Origin: Acridotheres tristis
Lineage: Eukaryota; Chordata; Aves; Passeriformes; Sturnidae
DNA length: 64,000 nucleotides
Direction: 5' to 3'
Assembly (NCBI GenBank): GCA_037013685.1
Contig: CM072885.1
Span: forward strand, 70,287,785 to 70,351,784
This document shows, one piece after another, positions 24,141-35,697 of the stretch. Within the stretch, counting starts at the first letter, position 1. Each line of letters opens with the position of its first letter. The notes below the pieces were generated by a model. The model did no database searches, was not told where the DNA came from, and saw only the letters and a program-made list of their open reading frames with translations. The translations under genes and the position numbers were made by a program.

Positions 24141-27100
24141 TGACTGGAAAACCACTACACTGTTATGTACCAAAAGAAAAAGAAAAAAAAAAATTATTGG
24201 TAGACTGTCTACCCAATTCTACTCCTACACAGGCTGCTACAAGTCAGATTTCCTCACTGCACTTCTTCATGGCTCTATTCCTGCACTTTCATGCACATGG
24301 TTTCCACCCACATCAGACTCCTTAAATTCTGAGTAAAGCTCAAAAACTGCAGGACAGCACAGGGGGGTTTATGAACAGGGAAGGGAAGAGTCCAGGCTGG
24401 GAGTGCTGGTTCCTGGGCAAGAGGCAGAGACTCATTCCAGGGCTTTGCATCCCTTGGGACTGAAAAAAAAAAATACAACTCAGAGAGATGAAATTTTAAA
24501 ATCTAGCCTTTTGTGTTTTGCTGTCTTTAATTACATATCAGAATGAAATCAGACTGGATGAGTTGGATGCAAGTGCCAAATATCAGTGTAAAGCCCAGCA
24601 TACAAAGTGTGGTAGCAAGAAGGGAAAAAAAATTAACCTTCAGAAAAAAGAGAGGGGAAATAGAAAAAAAAAAAAAGAAAGGAGTCCAGTTTTCCCACAT
24701 GTTGAGCTCCTCAGTTATTATTCAGCTACTTGAAAGCAGCCACTTAGCTCATATTCAGAACTTGTCTTTGGAAGCTCAGCAAGAGCTTTAGCAGTGCACA
24801 GTAAATAAACACACTAATGAAAATGAATGGAAGTTCTCTTTCCAAAGCAAAAGAATTACAAACGTTGCTGCAAAGAGCCTGAGGAACTCTAAGTAGTATA
24901 ATTCCTTTGCACTGAAGAAATAGATACAATATTTTTTTTTAAATATAGAGGAGCTGGCAGTGTTTATTTCAGGACAGGAGGAGAGGGAGGCTGGGCAATT
25001 GAGGGATAGAATAAATCCAGAAGTAGGACAGGCATCAGGGCTGCATGTGAAGCAGCCACCACTGCTCACCAGGCTGCTGGAACCCCTGGAACTGAAATCA
25101 GATTAAAAGGCTCTCAGAGCCAGGGAAGCTGCACCAGGGAGTCCTTGAATGTGGCTCAGTATGCACAGCACAAATTCAGGGAGTTTAAAAATACATAGAA
25201 AAATTCTAAAAAATCCTCTCACGCACGTTGATTGTTTGCAATTTCACAGTTTTGCTGATGAGAAAATATTTACACTCTATTTAGCACAAACGATGTAAAA
25301 TAAGGTATTAAAGCATCAATATTAAATATATTGAACTGTGCAAAATAAATCAAAAGGAGCAATATCAGGGTAAGGTGACTAAGGACAGTTTTCTCTCTAA
25401 AATTGGGAGGACGTTCAGGCCAACTTACAAATTTTAAGAAAAAAATCTTATGATGACTTATTGCAACCTTAATTGGAAAGCGAGATTTGTAATTTTAAAA
25501 CATGTCCTACTGCTATCAAGTTCACCTCTTCTATCAAAGCCCCAAACTTCAGTATCATTTTTAATTCAGAATTCAAACTTCAATAATACTGTCCAAATGC
25601 CAATGCAGGGTCATTCTACAGCAATATCTTTTGAAATATCATATCAATATTAAAAAACAACACAGATCACAAAAAGTAGACTGGGAAATAAATGGGAGGA
25701 GGCATTTCAAGTGTAGTTTGAAGCAGGTTTTGGGTACAAGGAGTTTGAGCAAAAAGCCACTTATGCTGAATGACACTGCTCATTCCTGAGGCTGCCTGAA
25801 CACGGGAGAGGAAAACATTTGCAGTTTCTTCTGCAAGCACCGGGGTTTCAAGTGGTCCAGATTTAGCATCATCAGTATTCACAGTTCTTTCTCAGCAATT
25901 CAGTCAAACACAGGCTACGAGGGTCAGCCCACTGCACCATCAGATTCCTGATTCTGCAGGTCAAACATGAGGAACAGCACGCTGACATCCAAAGGATAAT
26001 TACAGCAAAAGAGCTGAGAAGTCAAACTGCTCAAAGGGCAGGACTTTGTGCCTAGGAAAAAAAGTATTTAGAAACAAAACACAAAAAAACCCAGTGGAAT
26101 TAAAAAAATTAGAAGTGCCAGTGCCAAAGCAGTGGGGCAATGCTGCAGCTCAGCTCAGTGTGTCTCCAGTAATTTGCAGTAGGCTGATTCCAGATTTGGG
26201 GAGTTCCTTCCTCTGCCACCTTCTCTCCCAGGAAAAGGGGAGTGGGTACCCAGGAGCATCCCTCTGCCCCTTTCCTCGGATCCAGCTTGCAGCTCTCCTC
26301 ATTCCCAGCAGCACCAAAGGTGACAGGTGAGCACTCAGGTGTGTCCATCCACGTCAGTCACTGCCCTGCTGGGATGGCAACCACGGAGCACAAGGGGACT
26401 CTCAAAGCCACAACCTCTGCACTGCCCATTACTGAACCCAGGGGGATTTTCTCCTGTCCTGTGGCACCCCTTTTTTTTGCATGACACTAAAGAATATACT
26501 GCATGAGACAGTCCTCAAAGCTCAGTTCAGTACAAGAACTTTAAAAAATCAAAACAAGACCCAAACAACCAAAACATTCCACTTTTTTCATTGTGGAAAT
26601 GACTGAGCCAAAGACAGCATGGTGACAGATAGGTGACAGCCATAACCTCTGCCATTCACAGGATCAGAGTTCAAAGTGTTCCACACATTCTGGAAAGGGT
26701 TTGTGTTACTGGAATACATCAAGGTACAGGATGAACAAGGTGTCATAAGTTACCTTGGACTCAGGCCATTCATATTGCTCAATAAAGTATGGATGAGCAC
26801 TTTAATCCAACCATTTCCAGTTGGAGGAGAAAAAAAAAAAACATTAAAAGGTAAAGATTAAGGTAGAAACAAAAGATTTCTTAACGAGAATTAATGTGGC
26901 TTGAAAAGATCAAATAATATCTACATGTGTAAAATAAGGTTCTAATAACAGTCAGAGATCCTGAATAAAATTTAAGTAGGTAATTTTTAGGAATTTAGGA
27001 TTCAATAAAAGACAGACCTCTTCAGAACTGCTTGAGAAAATATAATTTGAAGCATTTGCTCTACTTATGAAAAGTATCCACATCAAAGATGTAAAAACTT

Positions 27101-27295
27101 AGAATGGGATCTTCTACAATACTTTAATTTTCTGATCTTTGTTTTATTAGCCCTTGATTAGTAGATGGCATGGAAATATGTGAATATTAAAATAATTACA
27201 GCACAGCCATGACCACGAGTAAAACAACAGAGAGCCAGGCTTGTTCCTCTCATGCTGACTCCAGGGATGGGACAGAACGTGCAGTATAATGGAAC
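24141..27295. other. Gene-free unique sequence
   Basis: AT-rich unique DNA with A runs at about 24183-24193 and 24664-24676. A moderately GC-rich patch lies at about 26110-26470, with chance frames on both strands. No repeat family or exon is recognised. Confidence 0.4.
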
Positions 27296-27580
27296 AAACC
27301 AGTTTGAACCAGTTAAAACCAGCCTGAACTGGTTGGAAGCAGTTTGAATGGGTTGGAATCAGTCTAAACCCATTTTGAAGCAGTTTGAACCAGTCAAAAT
27401 GGGGCAGAATCACCTGGAAAAAGTCAGAACCAGGTTGAACTGGTCAGAACCAGGTTGAACCAGTGGAAACAAGTTTGAAGGAGCTGGAACCAGTTTGAAC
27501 TGGCCAGAAATGGTTTTTTTGCCATTTCAGAAACAGCTGGAACTGGTTTGAACCCGTTGGAACAGATCTGGAAATGGTCA
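27296..27580. repeat. Degenerate minisatellite with a 10-bp period
   Basis: CCAG, CTGG or a one-base variant recurs every 10 bp: 27299, 27309, 27319, 27329, 27339, 27349, 27359 and 27369. The phase slips by one (27380, 27390, 27400). It is then seen again around 27430-27520 as CCAG-N6-CTGG and CCAG-N6-CCAG pairs. The spacer is usually TTTGAA, GTTGAA or TTGGAA. AACCAGTT and AACTGGTT are reverse complements, so the array reads similarly on both strands. On the minus strand it gives Trp/Phe-rich frames, an artefact. A short T run (27513-27520) interrupts the array. Confidence 0.85.
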
Positions 27581-28752
27581 GAAGTGTCCTTGAGAAACAA
27601 TCCCTTGTAGTGCCCAAGGCTTTTTTGGTTTTTATTTTCACCATTATTCAATTCCTGCGTTTCCTGGATCATTCTCCTTGTTCCCATCCTTCTGTTTTTG
27701 GCACTCACCCCCTGGCTGGACAGGTCTCAGTGTGGCTGCCCCACTGACAATCAACAAACTGAAACACAAGTGTGTAAAATCTGCAGCTCAGTATCAGTAA
27801 AAAAACTTCAGATGAAACCAGGCCTGCTGTGATAATTATACTTTTACCATCCCAGAGCTATCAGATTCAGGTTTACCCTGCATTGACTTCAGTACCTACT
27901 TTGACAAATGACAATTAAAATAATAATTAAAATCCTCAAACGCCAATAAGACGTTTTTTCATAGTTAATAACATAATTTTCCAAACCTCCACCTAAAAAA
28001 AATAAATTAACGAAAGTTTTAAGACACAGCCATGAATTACTGAGCTGGAGATGCTGCTTCACCTCTTCCCTAAAGGACAAATGACTTTGCATATCAGCTA
28101 AGAGATTTCATCTTCTTTGTGAGTAAAGTATTGTCTGACATTCCCTGTTGAGTTTTCCCAGTTAAACAAGATTTCTTTCCTTGATGAAGTCGCTTTGTTT
28201 CTGTGCAACACCTCCCAATTTCGTTAGGTTTTACAGGGGTGGATACATTGTAAAAGAGAACAGGAGAACGAAAGCAGATTGATTTACCACTCAGAGTGCT
28301 TTAACTGAAGGCATCACTATCAACAAAGAACTAAATCACTGTATTTCAAAGCAGAGAAGGCAGTTTTGCAAGGTAAACATCTACACTTTTACTGCTTTAG
28401 TCTTCTCAAAGCCCCCAGGACCAAGGTCAATTTTATTGTGCTGTCATACCACACGAGATAAGGACTTTTCAAAGGTATTATTGTCATTTTTAAAGCATGT
28501 AACGTGAAAGGAAAAAAAAAAAAAATCCAAATTTACAAAACAGTGAGAATTTCTAGTGACACAAATTCTACTTGCAGGGCTGCACTTTCCAATCCAAACC
28601 TCACTGAACAGATTTTGGAACACTGCTTACAATGAAAACCAAGCACATAAAATCACTATCATGTCCCATTTACATGATCCCCTTGTAACATTTCAACTGC
28701 ACCTACACAATCCCTAACAAACTTATCCAAAGGCATGGAACCTGCAGAGATC
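27581..28752. other. Unique sequence, no gene seen
   Basis: AT-rich unique DNA with an A run at about 28511-28524. No repeat family or exon is recognised. Confidence 0.4.
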
Positions 28753-28975
28753 TACAGGAGATACGATGTCCATCTGTATCATAAAATAATGTTAGATTAA
28801 AAAAAAATAAAAACGTCATATTAAAAAATAAAATAAAATAAAATAAAAAATAAAATAAAATAAAAAATAAAATAAAACAAAATAAAATAAAATAAAATAA
28901 AATAAAATAAAATAAAATAAAATAAAAAATAAAATAAAACAAAATAAAATAAAATAAAATAAAATACAGGAGATA
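28753..28975 (+). mobile_element. (AAAAT)n-tailed insertion with 11-bp target duplication
   Basis: TACAGGAGATA occurs at 28753-28763 and again at 28965-28975. Between them lie 201 bp: about 35 bp of non-repetitive sequence followed by a tail of AAAAT/AAAAAT/AAAAC units (about 28800-28964). Within the tail a block starting at 28861 is repeated 62 bp later at 28923, so the tail has grown by local duplication. The arrangement fits a 5'-truncated retroposed copy whose poly(A) tail became a microsatellite. A long minus-strand frame here (Phe/Tyr/Leu) is an artefact. Confidence 0.5.
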
Positions 28976-31900
28976 GAAATCTGCAGGACACGACCTTCCC
29001 AAAGCTTTGCTTTGCCAGGTCACCCAGGCCTTGGCTCCCAAGGCAGGAGACTAAGGGTTAAATTTGAAACCACCTGCGAACTGAGCTCACCTGTGCAGCT
29101 TTGAGGAAAAGCCCAGAGCAGAACCACAGCTGCTCCAAGCTAAAGCTGGAACGCCAGAATAGCAAGAGCAACTCCCCCCCAGTTCCAATCATTAAAGCAA
29201 ATTATGAATAGCACCTGAAATTGCTGTTTTGATAGCAAGGGTTTGTTTAATTGGTAAGGAATGGACACAAACCCAAGGAAAAAGGAGCAGGGAAAGCAAT
29301 TCCCACTCGGATGTGCACAGGGAGCAGCAGGAAGTAGGAAATGATTGGGGACAGAGGGCTGTGGCTCCCAGCTGCGTGACTAATTGCAGTTTTTATATTG
29401 ATAATAAATTTTAAAAGCGTGCCTAACTCTAAATATTTAAAGTGAGACACTGCTTTTCTAAATGGTCACGTGGTAGAAAGACTTTGAGGGGGGTTATTTG
29501 GGGTTTTTTGGTTTGTTTTGGGTTTTGTGTGTGATTGGTTTTTTTCTTTTTTTTAAAGAGAAGTAATGATAATCAAGACCTAGAAAGAGTTCTGGTCTGA
29601 ATTCACTCCTCCAAACAAGAGTAAGAAGTATGAGAAACATGAACCTGTAGAAGGACTATTCTACCTTTTTTTTTTTCTTAAGTATCCAGAAAAGATTTGC
29701 CAGAACTATTAAGAATAAATCATTTACACAAGAAGGGGAAGCCATTTTATTTGCATGAGAAAAATCCTGGGAAACAAGGAAAAATGAGTCCATTTTTTGC
29801 AATACATAACCACAACGAGTCATGTTTGATCTATTTGCTTTCTTATTTTGCATTTGCTAACAGCTCCATGATCAACCACAGCATAAAGCAGAGGAGCTTT
29901 GTGATCTTTGCTGAGAATTTTGCACAGAAAAAGTCTGTTCCCCATGCTGAAGGGGGGGAGCAGCATGAAAACCAAAGTAATAACTCCCTTTTTAAAATAA
30001 CTTGTTCTTTAAAAGTAGGGAATAATAATAATAATAATAGGAGGGTTAAAATACCATTCCTCTTTGAAACCTTGAAGTGCTGCTTGCAGTTCAATGTTAT
30101 AAAATTGTAGAGGTGTATGAATGCCTTGCCAGTGTCCTGAAATTTACTTTTCTTCCTTTTCACAGAAGGAATGTGCATTTCCTTCTTTGCTATACAGTGT
30201 ATTTTCCCGAATTTCACCTCTAGAATGGGAATTATTAGCTGCAACCTTCCTCCAAGCAGGCAGAGGCCAAAGCTCCTGGTTTCCTGAAACTCTTGAGGGA
30301 GAACACCACCCTACCCAACACTAATTCATAGGAACACATCAGAACTGTCTAAGCTGAATTAGATCTCTTTTTTAATTAAGTCTACCAAGAAATTAGCACA
30401 GCAGCCTCCCCTTTGCCCAAAATAATCAGCTTTTCTGCTTACAGCACACAGTAGTGCCCAAACTCCTCATTTTTCACAACAGGTAAGAAAAGAGCTTGGA
30501 TTTAAAAGCACATAATTTCATCCTTAATGATCAGTCTAGAGGAGGTATCAAGGATTGAATTCATCATTCTCTGCCATACCAGTGCTGCAGCAGTGGGCTG
30601 GACATGCCCTGCCTGCCCATCCTGAACTGGAGCAGGGGACATGGAGAAGCTTTTTGGACACTGTGGTTCACACACCTCACTAGTGCACAGATTTTTAATT
30701 TGGTTTTTTTTTTGGTAAGGTTAAGTGGTGAAGGGCTGAGTGCTCACTCTGCATCTGCAGCTCACCGACAGATGCTGAATATTTATAATCCAGAAAGTCC
30801 CAAGTGGGTGCTCAAATGAGTGCCAGGTCTTAATAACTGTATTTTAACACTCTCAGGGATTTTAAAGGAAAATAACAAGATCCTGTCAGCAATTCAGCAA
30901 TAGCGTTCCCCCACTCAGCTCCCTCACTAAACACATGCAGGAAAAACAATGTAGTTTACAGGAAAAAAAATCAAAAGAGCATGTATTGACTCCTTCTGTT
31001 AGCCATATTTTCTTAAAACAAGCCAGCATCAATCAATCAATCAGTCTCTTCACTCAAAGTGCAATTCTCACCTCTCCATGTGGAACACGTTAATGAGTTT
31101 CCACCCAAAAAAAAAAAAAAAAATCTATATTTACCAGGTACACAAAAATAACAGGCTTCAGTGTTGCTTTCTCTGTTTTAAAGAAAAGCTGAGTTCTTCT
31201 CTTGCCATAGGATAACAGACACAAAATACAAGCTCACAAAGCCAGCGTGGGTGTTCTGTTTTAGTGTATTACATTTTATTTTTTCTTTTTTCCCCCCTCT
31301 GTGCTTCTGCCAGCCCTGAATTATTGTTAATTAAAAAGGGCTGGCTCAGCCCTGCACCAGGAATGCAGCAGCAGTGCAGCTGCACCGTTGAGCTGTAGCT
31401 GCTTGGAGGTCGCCACAGCAAAAGTGAGCTGGAGAAATTTATTTCAGGGAAACAGGGCTGGGCAGGAATGCTGTGACAGGAGATGTGCTCACACCAAAGG
31501 CTGGGCCCTGGAGACCCCATGGCAGTGCCTAGGAATAAAATATGGCCCTCCCACAACTTAAATAAAAGTTGTACAGTGGCAAAGGAAGCTCTGCTCTGCT
31601 CCTCCAAGGAAAGCTGCCTGTCTTGAAGTGAAATGATTGAATGAAGATGAAATATTTGGGTGAATAAGCTGCTGGCAGCAAGGAATGCTTTTCCCTAGAG
31701 CTGTACACAGAGCCCAGCACCAACACAGTCCTCACCACAAAAGCCTTGGAGAGGGACAAACTGGGAGAAGGGAACCAGAAGAAGTTGCCCCTGGGTAAGA
31801 TCAGCATATTTCAGGCCATGAATCAGCTGGCTTCCATATCCAGTGTGTCATTTCCAGAAAATATTACAGACTGATGTTTTCACTCAAAATTATGAGAGCA

Positions 31901-34900
31901 ATTATTGCAATCAGGAAATAACCATTTGTTGGGCTGAAATGTTTGCCTTAAATGCAGTTTGCAAAGCAGCTTCAGGAGATACATTTGGCTCATCTCTACT
32001 TGTAAATGAATATAAAAAATGCCGCATGCATACTGAGGGGGAAAACAAACAAACAAAAGAGCAGTGTTTCTCTTTTTGCTGATTTGAATAAAACAAGTGT
32101 TTTATTCAGCTCCTCCTTTGAAGAAAAACTCTACAATCAAAAAATTTATAGAACTGTTGATGAGGTCAAAGGGTCAGGATTAAAAGCCAAGCAGCAACCA
32201 CCACATGAGAGTTGTACAAAGCTTTCTGCAAGTCAGCTCCTAATTTCAGTGTACAGCTGAACAACTCTGTGCATGTCAGTGCAGAAGTGCTGCTTGTAAC
32301 CACTCTGCTCTCATCTCAGCAGGCGAAATCACAGCTCTGCAGATCCACAGGGATACCCCAGAGCCCATCCAGGCACTCCTCCTTTGGATTTGTCCTTTTC
32401 TTCTTTTGGCAAACAGCACCCAGCTAACTGCTGTGCTGCAAGCAGCTCTCCTGACAATGTGGAAGTCACACTTTGAAGAGGCCACTGACAGATGGATTCC
32501 ATTGGATGCATGACTGTGAACAGCTGCTCCTGATCCTGGGCCTGTACAGCACACCCATTCATCACAAAACATTTCAAAAGGCTGGGCTGGAATGGAACAA
32601 ATGAGTTTGAAGGGCTATGGGAGGTACTGTGCTAGCCTTGGAGAACGTGTCAGATGTAAAAAGCACAGCTCTGGGACTGCCTTTAATTTATTGCTATAAA
32701 TGCTGGCTCTGCTCTATTAGCAGCATTCTCCAGATTCTCAAAAATCCAGGAGGGCAGCCTGAATAAGGTATTAGAAGATGTAATTAAATACTCCTTACTG
32801 AAGGTGATTTTAACTAAGTAAGTCACTAAAAGGAGCTGACAGCTTTTTAAATGGTACTGGGGAAAACTTCAAGGTGACAAGCCTCAAACAACTGCTGAAA
32901 GGAGAGCAGGTTTTGTTTCCCCAAGTGCTCTAACTCAGGAAGAAGATCCATCAGTCATGCACTGGAGGGCCATGGACCTGCCTCTCCTAACTTCATTTTA
33001 AACACTGTGAGAGGCCTCACTGCTTTTATAAAGTTTTCATCTTCCTCTTTGGTCCTGCAGTGCAAGGCACAGCCTGACCAATGCAACCACCCATTCTGAG
33101 GAGGTGGAGAGCTGACACAGCTGAGTAATTCACTTTTTTTTAAATTTTTTTTTTCTTTTAATTTCAGGAATTATGCAGCAAAAATAGACATTCTAAAAGT
33201 CATGGATCATCTCTGAGTGACTCAGTTTTTCACAGAGCACTTCCTGTGAGCTGTGCACAGGGAACATCTATGCACAGATGTTGGGAAGAAGGGTGATATG
33301 CAGGGAGGAAAATTCTCCATCAGTTGTCTTAGGTAACAATTCATTCTTGCCAATTCCTGCTAAGGTTTTCTAGGAAAGGGGGAAAACAAGTTTCCAGGAC
33401 ATTTTAGAGGGCAATTCTTATCTAGAAGTGATATTTATAGCATCTTCAGACACTTGTATCATCCAAGTATACTTGTGCTTGTGTGAATTTATGAGAAAAT
33501 CATGTAATGCTTGTGTAGAATTCCAAATTTCACACACTTAGTGGTGTTTAGATCAGATTTTCGTGTCTCAGTAAGAAAAACACACTTCCATTCTGAGCTG
33601 CAGAGCATTTAACAATAATTTGTTGTTAACACTTATTGATAAATGGGGAGTGAAAAGAAACAAATTTCCTCCATATAGAAAATGGTAGGGGAAAAAAAAA
33701 AAAGACCTTCTGGATAATAATATTTCTCTGTTTCCTTCTACAGAGCTCCTTTGCCAGTCTCTTGCCCTACCCACTCTCCTTCCTCAAGGCCAGGTGAGGA
33801 GACAAAGCTCAGGTGTCAAATCTTGCACAAATAAAGAACATCAGCTCCCCTTCCAGCCATGGAGCAAAGCCACAGCTTTGCCAGCACCCAGGCTGCTGCT
33901 GCCTGCTAGGACAGCAATGAGGGGAATTGATAAGAAGATCTCCACCATGCCAGAAAGCAGCTCTGAAACAGCAGTTTTGACTTATTTTGGGAGCCCAGCC
34001 CACTGCCAGGGTACAGGCTCTGATATGGGGATGAGGAGCCTTGGGCTTTGCTTTATCTGCCAGAGCCAAGGCAGGAGCTCCCAGGGGCTCCCACACCCTC
34101 TGCAAAGGTTATTCATCTCCACAGCAACCTCCAAACAAAGGTGGGAGCCGAGTCAAGGCTGCCTTCACCCAGCCCTGTCCCTGTGACACAGAGAGCAAAG
34201 GTGCTCAAGGCTTGCAGCCTGCAGGGATTGAATTGCTTGGGTTTGTTTTTACGTCACTGGAGCTCACAATTCCACCGTCAGCAGCTCAGCAGAGAATGGC
34301 CACATGGATGCATTCAACAATAAAATTCTTCTCTAGCCCCAGGTAAAAGGAAAGAGGAGGTAAACAATTCCTTCTTTCCACCCAGTGAGTGCCAGATTCC
34401 GTGTCACAGCACTGTCACTCCACGTGCTCCCCCAGAATAGCTGCTGTAAAATAAACACCCCACCCGAACCCCAGAAAACCCCAATCTGTTCAGCTACCAT
34501 CCTGTCCTTCCCCTCCCTTCCCCACTTCTTTTCTTCACGTCCTCTCTCACCCCACGGGAGATTAATGATTTTGGATATGCCACGAAACTCCAGCCGAGAC
34601 AATAAAATAATTGTGAACTCAGCACTGGTGAAAAGCAGAGAGATTTTTTATCACCTAAATCTGGAAAGAACAAACCCCCAATGCTTCCAGAGTCACTCGA
34701 GGAAAGAGATTGTGAGCATTTCTAAAGCTTTTCAACTACCAGCCAGGACACTGTGTAATGACAAGCTGTCAGCACTCAGTGAGCATTTGTGACACTGAGC
34801 TTTGTCCTGCAGAGCACAGGGCACACGTGGGCACCAGCAGCCAACACCACATGCAATGGCAACACTGAAAATGCCCAAATTTCTCTACCTGGCCTAAAGC

Positions 34901-35404
34901 ACATCCCCCACCCGAGCAGCCAGCTCTCAGGATTTAAAAGATTCATTTGGTTTGAATTACAGGATTAAAAAAAAAAAAAGAAACCAAAAAAACCCAAAAA
35001 AAGGAACCAGTGGTTCCTAGGAATTTACTTTTTTAATCAAAGCCACAGGTGATTGGAGCAGACAACAAAATCTCATTATCTCTCATTTACTCCTGTCAAG
35101 AAATACAAGTTAAATGTTACTGTTGTAAAATCATCAGAAATACCCATCCAGCTTCAATGGTTTCAGATCTAAGCAAAAATTATGTTAAAAAAGGGTGGTT
35201 TGATTTACCCCAATGGCTCAAGCTATCATTTTTCTTGAGTTTCAAAACAGTCATTGGTAACTAACCATTAATCTTTTACAGGCTTTTGATGGTTCACAAT
35301 TTCTGTCAGTGTGTTCCAGCATCCAACCACCTGAGGCAGGAGGTTGATTTACCTGATTCTGCAATATTTCTATCAGCCAATCATTTCAGTGATTTGGTGC
35401 TTCA
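28976..35404. other. Gene-free unique sequence
   Basis: AT-rich unique DNA with a G/T-rich tract near 29486-29560, (AAT)n at about 30022-30040, and a 17-A run at 31107-31123. Two GC-richer patches (about 31300-31600 and 33800-34200) hold chance frames on both strands. No exon with supporting splice sites, RNA gene or repeat family is recognised. Confidence 0.4.
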
Positions 35405-35697
35405 AGGAAAGATGAGGACAGACTTTTTATCAGGGCCCACAGCAATAGGACAAGAGACAATGGCTGGAGAGTTAAAGAAGGTTGAATTAGAAGGGATATA
35501 AGGAATTTTTTTACAATGAAGGTGGTAAAAGAGGTTACCCAGAGGGGTGGTGGGTGCCCCATCCCAGGAAACTTTCATGGTCAGGTTGGATGGGGCTCTG
35601 AGAAACTTGCTCTGCATGAACATGTCCCTCACCATTGCAGGGGAGTTGGTCTTCAAAGATCCTCCCAATTTAAAATATTTTATGATTCTATGATAAT
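35405..35697 (+). mobile_element. CR1 LINE 3'-end fragment (sense)
   Basis: The segment follows the avian CR1 3' region in order: AAAGATGAGGACAGACTTTT, GGGCCCACAGCAATAGGACA, GGATATAAGGAATTTTTT, CCAGAGGGGTGGTGGGTGCC, CAGGTTGGATGGGGCTCTGA, TTGCAGGGGAGTTGG. It then ends with the ATTCTATGAT-type terminal repeat at about 35684-35697. The minus-strand frame at 35402-35668 is its shadow. Only the last ~290 bp is present, the usual 5' truncation, and no reverse-transcriptase frame remains. Divergence is visible but modest. Confidence 0.92.

Noticed and set aside
28703..29041. 112-codon minus-strand frame rich in Phe, Tyr, Leu
   Set aside because: It is the translation of the (AAAAT)n tail, not a membrane protein.
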